33,160 nucleotides of DNA. Source: Alphaproteobacteria bacterium. Lineage in GTDB: Bacteria > Pseudomonadota > Alphaproteobacteria > Micavibrionales > CSBR16-224. Below are positions 1-8,882 of the stretch, in pieces. The notes under the pieces are model-generated. The model was not told where the DNA came from. It saw only the letters and a program-made list of their open reading frames with translations, and ran no database searches. The position numbers were made by a program, and so were the translations under genes. Position 1 is the first letter of the stretch; each line of letters begins with the position of its first letter. The DNA is taken from assembly GCA_021775895.1 (NCBI GenBank), contig JAJFGX010000109.1:1-33160 (forward strand), written 5' to 3'.

Positions 1-420
1 AAATCTGAAAAGCAAATTGATACTTTAGCTAGAACAATTTGGGGAGAGGCTAGGGATCAAGGAAAAGTTGGAATGCATGCTGTTGCTAACGTAGTTGTAA
101 ATCGTTTTGAAATAACTAAAAAAAAGCCACATAAAGTAAAACAATTTGGGGCTAATGTGCAGGATATTTGCAGAAAACATAAACAATTTTCTGTTTGGAA
201 TAAAGGCGACCCTAATTTACCTAAAATCTTAGCTGTAACCAAGGATGACCCTGAATTCGTTATGGCTTTGGCTTTAGCAAGATTGGCAGTGAATGGAGAA
301 TTAAAAGATATTACAGGTGGAGCAGATCACTACCATACTAGAACGTCGCTACCTTGGTGGTCTAAAGGCAAAAAAGCATCTGCTTATATAGGTGATCATA
401 AATTCCTTAAGCTTATATAA
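1..420 (+). CDS. Cell wall hydrolase, SleB/CwlJ-like (Hydrolase_2), 5'-truncated by window edge
   Basis: Frame is open from base 1: KSEKQIDTLARTIWGEARDQGKVGMHAVANVVVNRF..., with the typical SleB 'ARTIWGEARxxGxxGMxAVANVxxNR' signature. The ATG at 73 is internal. Confidence 0.85.
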   Translation, partial: KSEKQIDTLARTIWGEARDQGKVGMHAVANVVVNRFEITKKKPHKVKQFGANVQDICRKHKQFSVWNKGDPNLPKILAVTKDDPEFVMALALARLAVNGELKDITGGADHYHTRTSLPWWSKGKKASAYIGDHKFLKLI

Positions 421-429
421 TGAATGGTT

Positions 430-1224
430 TTACTTATATTTTAAAACTTTTGCCTCATTCCATAGGTCGTCCATTTCTTGTAGGTTTGACTGTTCTGGAG
501 TCTTGCCACGTTTGCTAAGTTCTTGCTCTATATAACTAAAGCGAGCTTCAAATTTTTTATTTGTTGCATGCAGAGCTTTTTCAGGGTTTATTTTATGCCA
601 CCTTGCTAGGTTTACTATAGAGAATAAAACATCACCTATTTCTTCTTCAAAATTCTCTGCATCTCTAGCGTTTGTAAGTTCTAGCATTTCTTCTTTAATT
701 TTATCAAAGACAAAAGAGATATTATCCCAGTCAAAACCTACTCTAGCAGCACGTTTTTGTAATTTTTCTGCCCTAAGTAATGATGGGAGAGCAATTGCAA
801 CATCAGCAAGTACGCTATTGTTTTCTTTTAGTTTTTCTTCACGTTCTTCGGCTTTGATAGCCTCCCAGTTTTTTAAGACTTTCTCAGAATCTTTAATATC
901 CATATCTGAAAATATATGAGGGTGACGGCGTATCATTTTCGTTGAAATAGCTTTCACAACATCATCAAATACAAAGATATTTTTTTCTTTCGCCATTTGG
1001 GAATAGAAGACTATATGAAATAACATGTCGCCAAGCTCTTCTTTCAGCAGGGGCATATCTTCTGTTTCTATCGCATCAACTATTTCGTAGGCCTCTTCAA
1101 TTGTATTGTGAGCAATACTCTTAAAATCTTGTTCAAGATCCCACGGACAGCCAGAGACAGGGTCTCGCAATGTCTCCATAACTTGCAATAATTTTGCCAT
1201 CTCTGTGTTAGTTTCTTTTGTCAT
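430..1224 (-). CDS. mazG: Nucleoside triphosphate pyrophosphohydrolase MazG
   Basis: 264 aa; 'LRDPVSGCPWDLEQDFKSIAHNTIEEAYEIVDAIE...LKEELGDMLFHIVFYSQMA' and a second MazG domain 'FEEEIGDVLFSIVNLARW'. Confidence 0.95.
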   Translation of the reverse strand: MTKETNTEMAKLLQVMETLRDPVSGCPWDLEQDFKSIAHNTIEEAYEIVDAIETEDMPLLKEELGDMLFHIVFYSQMAKEKNIFVFDDVVKAISTKMIRRHPHIFSDMDIKDSEKVLKNWEAIKAEEREEKLKENNSVLADVAIALPSLLRAEKLQKRAARVGFDWDNISFVFDKIKEEMLELTNARDAENFEEEIGDVLFSIVNLARWHKINPEKALHATNKKFEARFSYIEQELSKRGKTPEQSNLQEMDDLWNEAKVLKYK

Positions 1225-1250
1225 TTTTTATCTTTCTTTTTAGATGAAAT

Positions 1251-1949
1251 TTAATAAGGGTTATGCCCATTTTTTCTCTTTTTTGGTTTTTCTTTTGCCC
1301 ATTTATGTAAGGTTTTACTGTCACTTGGTGCATTGATAAATAAAGGAATAAACATTGCCAACATTCCAAAGACTGAGATTCCTTTATCTTTTTTAGCTTG
1401 AATTAAGCATGCCTTAACATCTCTTGACATATTATTTAGCGATCTTGATGGGTTTTCTGATATCGATTCAGCCTGACATTCATGTATAAACGCAGCATCA
1501 AATTTATTTAATTCTTTTATATTACTTGAGTAGTCATTAAAAAAGGCTTCTAATTTTTGTTCTGATACTCCTTGAGTCCCGCTAAATGCTATGTTCAAGA
1601 GGTCACTTGTATTAGCATTAAAAGCATCAGATTGCTTGCTATGTAGTAATTCTAAATTAGTGGTATCTTTTCCATCTAGCTTGTAATCAGCAATAGTTTG
1701 ATTATTTTCTAAAAGCTTTTGTTTTTGTAGTTTCAAGTTTGCAAGCCTTGTATCCATCGCTTCCATAACACTATTCGATGAAGTGATATTATCTGGGGTT
1801 TCATCTATCATATAATATGAAGTACCAATAGCTAACGTTCCAGCAATTACCATAGAAGTAAGTAGATTGCGACCCATATAATCCCTATTAACGGCTCGTT
1901 CTGCAAATTTATGTCTTAAAACTCGTAGTGGGTATGTGTAATCACTCAT
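1251..1949 (-). CDS. Uncharacterised two-TM protein (N-terminal TM, ~140-aa loop, C-terminal TM, basic tail)
   Basis: 232-aa ORF; hydrophobic segments 'TSMVIAGTLAIGTSYYMI' and 'GISVFGMLAMFIPLFI'; TTGACA-type promoter upstream; no family recognised. Confidence 0.7.
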   Translation of the reverse strand: MSDYTYPLRVLRHKFAERAVNRDYMGRNLLTSMVIAGTLAIGTSYYMIDETPDNITSSNSVMEAMDTRLANLKLQKQKLLENNQTIADYKLDGKDTTNLELLHSKQSDAFNANTSDLLNIAFSGTQGVSEQKLEAFFNDYSSNIKELNKFDAAFIHECQAESISENPSRSLNNMSRDVKACLIQAKKDKGISVFGMLAMFIPLFINAPSDSKTLHKWAKEKPKKRKNGHNPY

Positions 1950-2053
1950 ATTTAATCTCCAAGCTTGTTATTAATTTACTAAGAAATAACACCGCCTTGA
2001 ATATATGTCAACAAATATGTGAAAATTAATTCCATAGATTATTTAATAATTAT

Positions 2054-2776
2054 TTATACACGTGTTTCTATTAGCATCCATGTAGGGTCAACGTTACGTA
2101 TATCATGTGCAAATGTCCAAATATCATGCATTTCTTTATGCTCTTTGGATTTACTTTTTATGATGCTTCCGTCAGCTTTTTTGGTCACTAGTGTTTCCTC
2201 GACATCAAAATCAACTGTAATATAAACCATTGTTCCTGCAAGGCAGGCATCAATTATTTGCATGGATTTAATTTCATGTAGCTCCATATCAATGGTTAAG
2301 CCTTTATCCTCGCGGTTTAGAATATCTTTTTTGAAATCTTCATATAATTTCTGGCTAAGTAGTGGTTCTAGTGTCTCCATATTACCTTCAGCGAAAGCCT
2401 CAAGAATAATTTCAAAGGCCATCTTTGCACCATCAGCAAAGTTATGCAGGTCAAACTCAGGGTATTCTTGCTTGATTTCTATTAAAGCACTCTCTAATTC
2501 TTCATCTTTTTTAATTAAACCATCATCTATTACTTGTTTTATGTTAAGTTCAGAGATTTTTTCTTTGACTATGTCGGCTAATTCTTGCGGATCAATTGTG
2601 ACTTCTGAACTTTGTGCGTTAAGCTCAAGAACATTATTTTTTTCTTCATCTTTTGGTGTAGATGAAAATGGATTAGGTCTTTGCTTTTCATTGCCATTTC
2701 TAGTTCCTAGAACAGATCTAAGACGATGCACTATAAAAGCTGCGACTAATGCAAATAAAACTATATCAATTGACAC
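2054..2776 (-). CDS. Tim44/TimA-like domain protein
   Basis: N-terminal TM 'MSIDIVLFALVAAFIVHRLRSVLG' and C-terminal Tim44-like region 'FADGAKMAFEIILEAFAEGNMETLEPLLSQKLYEDFKKDI'. Divergent neighbour of fxsA-secB, a known alphaproteobacterial context. Confidence 0.88.
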   Translation of the reverse strand: MSIDIVLFALVAAFIVHRLRSVLGTRNGNEKQRPNPFSSTPKDEEKNNVLELNAQSSEVTIDPQELADIVKEKISELNIKQVIDDGLIKKDEELESALIEIKQEYPEFDLHNFADGAKMAFEIILEAFAEGNMETLEPLLSQKLYEDFKKDILNREDKGLTIDMELHEIKSMQIIDACLAGTMVYITVDFDVEETLVTKKADGSIIKSKSKEHKEMHDIWTFAHDIRNVDPTWMLIETRV

Positions 2777-2877
2777 GTTAAAAACTCCTTTTGTAAACAG
2801 TTTTATGATGGTACAACACCTTCTTACATTGTACTATATAAAAATAAATTTTTTGTGAAAGATTGGCGATTAAAATT

Positions 2878-3351
2878 ATGCCTTTAATTATACTTTTTAT
2901 GGTTTTTGTTATGCCTTTCCTAGAAATAGGTGTTTTTGTTAAGGTTGGTGGCATTCTAGGGGCTGGAAATACTGTGCTTTTAACGCTGTTAACAGGCGTT
3001 TTTGGCATTGTTTTGATACGTTGGCAGGGGTTAAGTGCTGTTCTAAAAATACGGGGGCAGATGAACCAAGAAGTTTTCCCTTTTGAAGGAATATTTCAGG
3101 GTGCTTTAGTATTGCTTGCAGGTGTGATGCTATTTATACCAGGGTTTATTACAGATAGTATTGGTTTATTGCTATTTGTTCCGTTGATTCGCAAAGCAAT
3201 TTATAATGTTTATTCTTCAGGTAGTAAAACAATTATTAGGGAAGAATATAGTAGTAAAGGCATTTTTGAAGAGCAGAATATAGAGGAAAGTAAAATAATA
3301 GATGTGGATTATAAAGATATAAGCAATGATGATAAAAAAAATGATAGTTAA
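2878..3351 (+). CDS. fxsA: FxsA family membrane protein
   Basis: 'MPLIILFMVFVMPFLEIGVFVKVGGILGAGNTVLLTLLTGVFGIVLIRWQG...GVMLFIPGFITDSIGLLLFVPLIR'. ATG at 2878; a TTG at 2863 is an alternative start. Confidence 0.9.
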   Translation: MPLIILFMVFVMPFLEIGVFVKVGGILGAGNTVLLTLLTGVFGIVLIRWQGLSAVLKIRGQMNQEVFPFEGIFQGALVLLAGVMLFIPGFITDSIGLLLFVPLIRKAIYNVYSSGSKTIIREEYSSKGIFEEQNIEESKIIDVDYKDISNDDKKNDS

Positions 3352-3404
3352 TAGGGAAAAAACAATATAATATAAATTGAATTCAAACATAAGGAGAAAA
3401 AATC

Positions 3405-3944
3405 ATGACAGATAATGAAAACAAAGAATCAAAAAAAAATAATGGCACAAAGCCTGCTAAGTCAGAGCAAGTACCAGTACAGGTGCATTCTCAGTATGTT
3501 AAGGACATGTCATTTGAAAATCCGAATAGTCCAGATAGTATTTTGAATAATTGGGGAGCGCCAGAAACTCATGTTCAAGTTAATATACAATATCGTCAAT
3601 TAAGCGAAGAAAAGAAATTGTATGAAGTAGTCCTATTGTTTCGTATTGAGGCAAAGAATAAAGAAAAAGATAAAATGGCTTTCATCATTGAGCTTGCTTA
3701 TGGTTGTGCAGTTAGCTTAGGTAACCTACCAAAAGATAACGTAGAACCAGTGCTTATGATTGAAATACCAAAACTATTATTCCCATTTGCTCGTGAAATT
3801 ATTGCTAATGGCTCTATTCAAGGTGGATATCCGCCTTTATATATTCAGCCAATAAATTTTGAAGCTGTGTATGTTCAGCGTTTAGAGCAACAAAAAGCAG
3901 AGGCAGAAGCTGGAAAAGATACTAAAGAAAAAGCTAGCGTTTAA
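3405..3944 (+). CDS. secB: Protein-export chaperone SecB
   Basis: 179 aa; 'VHSQYVKDMSFENPNSP...VQVNIQYRQL...YEVVLLFRIEAK...FPFAREIIANGSIQGGYPPLYIQPINFEAVYVQ'. Confidence 0.95.
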   Translation: MTDNENKESKKNNGTKPAKSEQVPVQVHSQYVKDMSFENPNSPDSILNNWGAPETHVQVNIQYRQLSEEKKLYEVVLLFRIEAKNKEKDKMAFIIELAYGCAVSLGNLPKDNVEPVLMIEIPKLLFPFAREIIANGSIQGGYPPLYIQPINFEAVYVQRLEQQKAEAEAGKDTKEKASV

Positions 3945-4019
3945 AATCTTTTTAACAGCAACACGACGAAAGCAAGGGCTGTCGTAGGTCAACTTGTAAA
4001 TGGGAAGATGTTGTTACCC

Positions 4020-4141
4020 CGTTATTGCGAGGAGGGCGTTAGCCCGATGCGGCAATCCAGTGTCACAGGTTATAAAGCGGGTGGCATAAAGGCGAGGGCA
4101 TAAAACTGGATTGCCACGTCACTTCGTTCCTCGCAATGACG
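4020..4141. repeat. Inverted pair of palindromic 'ATTGCGAGGA...GGCAATCCAG' elements
   Basis: Left arm 4020-4060 CGTTATTGCGAGGAGGGCGTTAGCCCGATGCGGCAATCCAG. Right arm 4106-4141, reverse complement CGTCATTGCGAGGAACGAAGTGACGTGGCAATCCAG. Separated by 45 nt. Confidence 0.85.
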
Positions 4142-4228
4142 AAACAGAAAATTAAATTATAACGGTAGACTAGCGATGGAGCTTTGCTTGTACTCACTAC
4201 TTAGCATCTAAACGTGGGGCATTTAAAC

Positions 4229-4259
4229 GTAGTTTGTGATATTATCTTGCACAAACTAC
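4229..4259. repeat. Perfect 10-bp inverted repeat, possible hairpin or operator
   Basis: GTAGTTTGTG (4229-4238) and CACAAACTAC (4250-4259), 11-nt loop, just 3' of the minus-strand CDS ending at 4268. No T-tract on either side. Confidence 0.6.
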
Positions 4260-4267
4260 TATAGTTA

Positions 4268-4837
4268 CTAAACGGCAAGTGAAAGCTTTGAGCGAATGGT
4301 GGACATTACAGCTTGGGGCAATTTCTTTTTTCTCATTGCTTCATTAAAATTAGATGCACATTCTGTGAGAGTTATTTTTTCGCTCCCATTCTTTGTTTCT
4401 AGAACAACTGTTGCCTGTATCATATGTTCGCCAACTTTGTTTGTTTTTAGCCTACTGCCACTCTCAAAATTGTGAGAATTTAATACAGATTTTACATTGT
4501 CCATTGCAAGAACATCACGTCCAGATTTTTCATTAAACATTTTTACCAACTGCGTCCTTTTAATCGAAACTTCTATAGATTCGTTATACAATGCTTCCAG
4601 TTTTAGTCCAGATGTAAAACTCTTAACCACACCAGCAACTCCAGCTAACATCAATGGAAGAGAAAATATGCCAGCTACAACAGTAAAGAGTACAGTAGCT
4701 ATAAGAGAAATAATAGGAATATGCGTATTGCGGTACAGTTTATTGGAGAGCTCTAGGTTGCTAAGAGGCTCTATTTTTTCTTCTTTTATTTTTGCACCAA
4801 AAGCAATGATTTTTGATTCCTTATCTTCTGTATTCAT
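4268..4837 (-). CDS. Uncharacterised protein with a membrane hairpin
   Basis: 189-aa ORF; 'IPIISLIATVLFTVVAGIFSLPLMLAGVAGVV' predicts a TM hairpin; strong TTGACA-N17-TATATT promoter upstream. Confidence 0.7.
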   Translation of the reverse strand: MNTEDKESKIIAFGAKIKEEKIEPLSNLELSNKLYRNTHIPIISLIATVLFTVVAGIFSLPLMLAGVAGVVKSFTSGLKLEALYNESIEVSIKRTQLVKMFNEKSGRDVLAMDNVKSVLNSHNFESGSRLKTNKVGEHMIQATVVLETKNGSEKITLTECASNFNEAMRKKKLPQAVMSTIRSKLSLAV

Positions 4838-4875
4838 AATAAACCTTTTTTTAATTTAATATAAGTATTGAACTT

Positions 4876-4904
4876 AATATACCATGCCTTTATATATATG
4901 TCAA
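4876..4904 (-). promoter_or_regulatory. Sigma70-type promoter for the 4268-4837 gene
   Basis: Minus strand reads TTGACA-TATATATAAAGGCATGG-TATATT, 17-nt spacer. Coordinates approximate to a few nt. Confidence 0.6.
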
Positions 4905-5117
4905 ATAATGTGTGCAGATTCATGACATATGAGACTCATTTTTACCTGAAGCCATAGTTTTGAAATAGCGTAAAGCTTTGAGTGCAAAGGGATTTAAATA
5001 CAATTTAATTTTATTACACGACAGACAAGCTAGGCTCTAAAAAGCCTGATACTTTTTTGTATAAATTGAAAACTGTATTAATTTTTTTGACGAATCATAG
5101 TAAAAATCATAGATTTT

Positions 5118-5675
5118 TTAAATCTGCATAATTTCTTTTTCTTTGCTAGATGAAGTCTCGTCAATTTTGCCAACCCATGTATCAGTTGATTTTTGCACAT
5201 TATCTTCCATGATTTTTAGGTCATCTTCTGATATGTCGCCATCTTTGTGCATTTTACGAGAAAGTTCCATACCGTCACGGCGTACATTACGTACCGCAGT
5301 TTTTGCATGTTCTGCATATTGACCTGCAATTTTCACAAGCTCACGACGACGCTCTTCACTTAAATCAGGCAATGGAACACGTATAAGATTGCCGTCTGCC
5401 TGTGGGTTTAGCCCAAGTCCTGAGTTTGCAATGCCTTTTTCAATCGCTTTAATCATCGTTGCGTCCCATACTTGAACTGTTAGTAGCCGTGCTTCAGGTG
5501 CTCCAACTGTTGCTAGTTGATCAATTGGCATTCTAGAGCCATAAGCTTCAACTTGTACGCTATCAAGTAGGCTAGTGGAGGCTCTGCCAGTACGTAGGCC
5601 GCCCAGTTCCTTTACCATCGCTTCATGAGCGCCTTCCATGCGACGTTCAATATCATTCATATCTAATTCAGCCAT
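5118..5675 (-). CDS. frr: Ribosome recycling factor
   Basis: 185 aa; '[48 protein letters not shown]...[17 protein letters not shown]'. Overlaps the pyrH stop by 8 nt. Confidence 0.97.
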   Translation of the reverse strand: MAELDMNDIERRMEGAHEAMVKELGGLRTGRASTSLLDSVQVEAYGSRMPIDQLATVGAPEARLLTVQVWDATMIKAIEKGIANSGLGLNPQADGNLIRVPLPDLSEERRRELVKIAGQYAEHAKTAVRNVRRDGMELSRKMHKDGDISEDDLKIMEDNVQKSTDTWVGKIDETSSSKEKEIMQI

Positions 5676-6426
5676 TTTTCACCTCTTTTGTTTCATTTTT
5701 GGAATTTTCTGGTTGGTCATCAACAATTGTAAACTTTCCTTGTCCCTGTAGTACATTAACAAAGGAATTTTCTTCATTCATAGAAAATACTAGCACAGGA
5801 ATATTATTATCTCTAGCAAGGGAAATTGCCGCCGCGTCCATTACTTTTAAGTCTCTAGCTAAAACTTCTAGGTGAGTTAAGTGCTTATATCTAATAGCTG
5901 TCGGATCTTTTTCTGGGTCAGCACTGTAAATACCATTAACCTTTGTGCCTTTTAGCAGGGCATTGCAGCTCATTTCTGAAGCTCTTAAAGCAGCTGCCGT
6001 ATCGGTTGTAAAGAATGGGTTTCCTGTTCCCGCAGCAAAAATAACCACACGCCCTTTTTCAATGTGCCTAATGGCACGGCGACGTATATATGGCTCTGAT
6101 ACACTTGACATTGGAATGGCTGATTGAACTCTGGTATCAACACCGATTTGTTCTAAGGCATTTTGCAAGGCAAGACAGTTTATAACAGTTGCGAGCATAC
6201 CCATGTAATCAGCTGTTGAACGATCCATTCCTTCTGCGGCACCTTTTACACCTCTAAAAATATTACCTGCACCAATTACAATGCAAATTTCAATTTTTAG
6301 TGCAACTGCTTCTTTAATATCCTCAGCAACTCGTTTTACTGTAGCAGGGTCTAGCCCATAATCGCTATCACCCATGAGAGCTTCACCAGATAACTTTAAT
6401 AAGACACGTTTGTATAAGACTGGCAT
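5668..6426 (-). CDS. pyrH: UMP kinase
   Basis: 252 aa; '[16 protein letters not shown]...[41 protein letters not shown]...[20 protein letters not shown]'. Confidence 0.97.
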   Translation of the reverse strand: MPVLYKRVLLKLSGEALMGDSDYGLDPATVKRVAEDIKEAVALKIEICIVIGAGNIFRGVKGAAEGMDRSTADYMGMLATVINCLALQNALEQIGVDTRVQSAIPMSSVSEPYIRRRAIRHIEKGRVVIFAAGTGNPFFTTDTAAALRASEMSCNALLKGTKVNGIYSADPEKDPTAIRYKHLTHLEVLARDLKVMDAAAISLARDNNIPVLVFSMNEENSFVNVLQGQGKFTIVDDQPENSKNETKEVKNG

Positions 6427-6473
6427 TATTTTCTAAGCTCCAATTATTGTTTAATAATAGTTATATTATAGTT

Positions 6474-6514
6474 AAAATAAAAAGAGGCACAATGTAAAAA
6501 CACCGTGCCTCTTT
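6474..6514 (-). terminator. Rho-independent terminator of rpsB-tsf
   Basis: AAAGAGGCAC (6481-6490) pairs with GTGCCTCTTT (6505-6514). On the minus strand the stem is followed by TTATTTT. Confidence 0.85.
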
Positions 6515-6536
6515 AAAAAAATGTTCGTAATGGTTT

Positions 6537-7454
6537 TTAACCAGCCATAGCCGCAACTTCTGCTGCAAAATCACCATCTGCTTTTTCAATGCCCTCACCA
6601 AGTTCAAAACGAACATAGCCAGTTATTTTAATATCAGTGCCAATTTCTTTAGCTAGGTTGTCAATAACTGTAGAAACTTTTGTTTCTCCATCTATCACAT
6701 AAGTTTGCTCAGTAAGTACAACTTGTTCGTAATATTTACGAATACGTCCTTCCATCATTTTATCAATGATTTCAACTGGCTTACCACTAGCTAAGGCTTG
6801 CTCTTTTAAAACTGCACGCTCACGCTCTAGAGCATCAGCATCTAGGTCTGCAATATTAAGAGCTTCAGGACGAGCTGCTGCAACATGCATTGCTATTTGT
6901 TTTCCAAGCTGTTCTAGCTTTTCTTTATCACCACTTGATTCTAAAGCAACCAATACACCAATTTTACCAGCACTTGGTGCTAGTGAATTGTGAATGTAGC
7001 TTGCTATGATACCGTCTTTAACAGAGAGTTTCATTACTCGACGCAATTGCATGTTTTCTCCGATTGTTGCAATAAGGTCTGTTAACTTACTTTCAACTGT
7101 TCCGCCATCTACTTCTGATGCATTTAATTTTTCAACGCTATCTCCATTTTCTAAAGCTAGCTTTGATAATTCTAAAGCAAACTGTTGAAATTGTTCGTTA
7201 CGAGCAACAAAATCTGTTTCAGCATTAAGTTCAATCATTGCCCCTGTATTACCTGATGTTGCTGTAGCTACTAAGCCTTCTGATGCTACACGACCAGATT
7301 TTTTTGCGGCTGATGCCAATCCTTTTGTGCGTAAGTAATCTATGGCTTGCTCCATATCTCCGTTATTATCTGTTAACGCTTTTTTGCAATCCATCATTCC
7401 TGCACCACTTCTAGTGCGTAGTTCTTTAACCATTGCGGCTGTAATATCTGACAT
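6537..7454 (-). CDS. tsf: Elongation factor Ts
   Basis: 305 aa; '[55 protein letters not shown]'. Confidence 0.97.
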   Translation of the reverse strand: MSDITAAMVKELRTRSGAGMMDCKKALTDNNGDMEQAIDYLRTKGLASAAKKSGRVASEGLVATATSGNTGAMIELNAETDFVARNEQFQQFALELSKLALENGDSVEKLNASEVDGGTVESKLTDLIATIGENMQLRRVMKLSVKDGIIASYIHNSLAPSAGKIGVLVALESSGDKEKLEQLGKQIAMHVAAARPEALNIADLDADALERERAVLKEQALASGKPVEIIDKMMEGRIRKYYEQVVLTEQTYVIDGETKVSTVIDNLAKEIGTDIKITGYVRFELGEGIEKADGDFAAEVAAMAG

Positions 7455-7475
7455 TACTATCTCCTTTTTTATCTT

Positions 7476-8312
7476 TTAAGCACTTGCTTTAGCTTTTACG
7501 CCATCTGCTTCTACATTCACCACTGCTTCTTTTTTAGTAGAGGCTTTTGTTGTTGTTTTTCCTGCTGTTGGTGCTTTTGCACTTGCGCCTGTATCAACGC
7601 CAGAGGCTGTCAATTCTTGCTCAAGTCCTTGCAGTATTGAACTTACGAATAAATCACAATAAAGACCAATTGCACGTGATGCATCATCATTACCAGGGAT
7701 TGGGTAATCAATGTTCTCAGGGTTACAGTTAGTGTCAACAATAGCAAAGATTGGAATACCAAGCTTGCGAGCTTCGGCAACAGCTAAATCTTCTTTATTG
7801 ATATCAAGAATAAACAAAGCATTTGGCACTCCGCCCATTTCTTTGATGCCACCCAAAGTTTCTTCTAGTTTCTCTTGTTCTCTAGTAATCTTTAGCAACT
7901 CTTTTTTTGTTAAGCCTTGTGTTTTTTCTGCATCAGCCACCAATTTATCTAAATCATGTAAGCGTTTAATAGATTTTGATACAGTTTTCCAGTTTGTCAT
8001 CATACCACCAAGCCAACGATGGTTAACGTAGTATTGACCTGAGCGTTGAGCTGCATCAGCAATTGCTACAGATGCTTGACGTTTTGTTCCAACAAATAAA
8101 ACTCGTCCGCCACCAGCTACGATATCACGCATGGAGCTTAATGCGTTGTGTAACAATGGAACAGTTTTTTCAAGGTTTAAAATATGAACTTTATTGCGAG
8201 CTCCAAAAATAAATGGTTTCATTTTTGGATTCCATCTAGATGTATGGTGTCCGAAGTGAACGCCAGCCTCTAAAAGTTGACGCATAGTAAATTGTGCTTT
8301 TTGTTTAGTCAT
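7476..8312 (-). CDS. rpsB: 30S ribosomal protein S2
   Basis: 278 aa; '[41 protein letters not shown]...[13 protein letters not shown]...'. Confidence 0.97.
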   Translation of the reverse strand: MTKQKAQFTMRQLLEAGVHFGHHTSRWNPKMKPFIFGARNKVHILNLEKTVPLLHNALSSMRDIVAGGGRVLFVGTKRQASVAIADAAQRSGQYYVNHRWLGGMMTNWKTVSKSIKRLHDLDKLVADAEKTQGLTKKELLKITREQEKLEETLGGIKEMGGVPNALFILDINKEDLAVAEARKLGIPIFAIVDTNCNPENIDYPIPGNDDASRAIGLYCDLFVSSILQGLEQELTASGVDTGASAKAPTAGKTTTKASTKKEAVVNVEADGVKAKASA

Positions 8313-8325
8313 TGTAAAATTTTCC

Positions 8326-8450
8326 TTTTTTTACCGGTTAATCCTAAGCAGCTGCGTGTCAGTCTCTTTAAACCTCTATTCAAGATTTAAGAAACACCGG
8401 ACCGACTTCGTAATTAAAGCCGTTACACCTGCGTGTTTTTCTTAACTGTT
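8326..8450 (-). promoter_or_regulatory. Candidate structured 5' leader of rpsB-tsf
   Basis: Minus-strand leader has TTAAGAAaaACAC (+ 8433-8445) complementary to GTGTTTCTTAA (+ 8387-8397), an enclosed GGCTT/AAGTC helix, a repeated ACACGCAG, and ACCGG next to the RBS complementary to an upstream CCGGT. Confidence 0.55.
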
Positions 8451-8699
8451 ATGTAACGCAAAAAAACAGCTTTGTCTAGTGTTAATAATTTAATTACAAT
8501 ATTTTTATTTAAATGCGAATCGAAATAGAGAAAATTATTGTTTATATAATCATGTTTTTTTGTTATAGTTAGTTAAATTAGTGGCTAAAATAAAAAAATG
8601 ATATATTTAGTTTGTTTAAAATAACGTGCAAAAACAGTATGTTACACATAGTTGATATTTATTTTATTAGTATTTCTTATTAATTTTTCATATTTTTTA

Positions 8700-8728
8700 T
8701 TGACAGTCTATGTGAAATACTGTAAAAC
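8700..8728 (+). promoter_or_regulatory. Possible sigma70-type promoter for the 8883 gene
   Basis: TTGACA (8700-8705), 17-nt spacer, TAAAAC (8723-8728). Confidence 0.4.
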
Positions 8729-8882
8729 TTAATATATCGTTAATAAGGCGATTAAACTTTGTGCCTAAAATACAGTATTAAGATTTTTAGTCACAGGTAT
8801 TTTTTCTGGAATAATATTTCAGGGGAAAAAGTTTGTTTAATTTTAATACTTTAATAAAGAAAGAAAAAGAGGAGATATAGTT

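Noticed and set aside
2262-2858. 198-aa plus-strand ORF
   Set aside because: Antisense to the Tim44-like gene; Ser-rich shadow composition with no recognisable domain.
4020-4141. Inverted repeats considered as IS/MITE ends
   Set aside because: No transposase and no clear target-site duplication seen; better explained as a dispersed palindromic repeat, though a MITE is not excluded.
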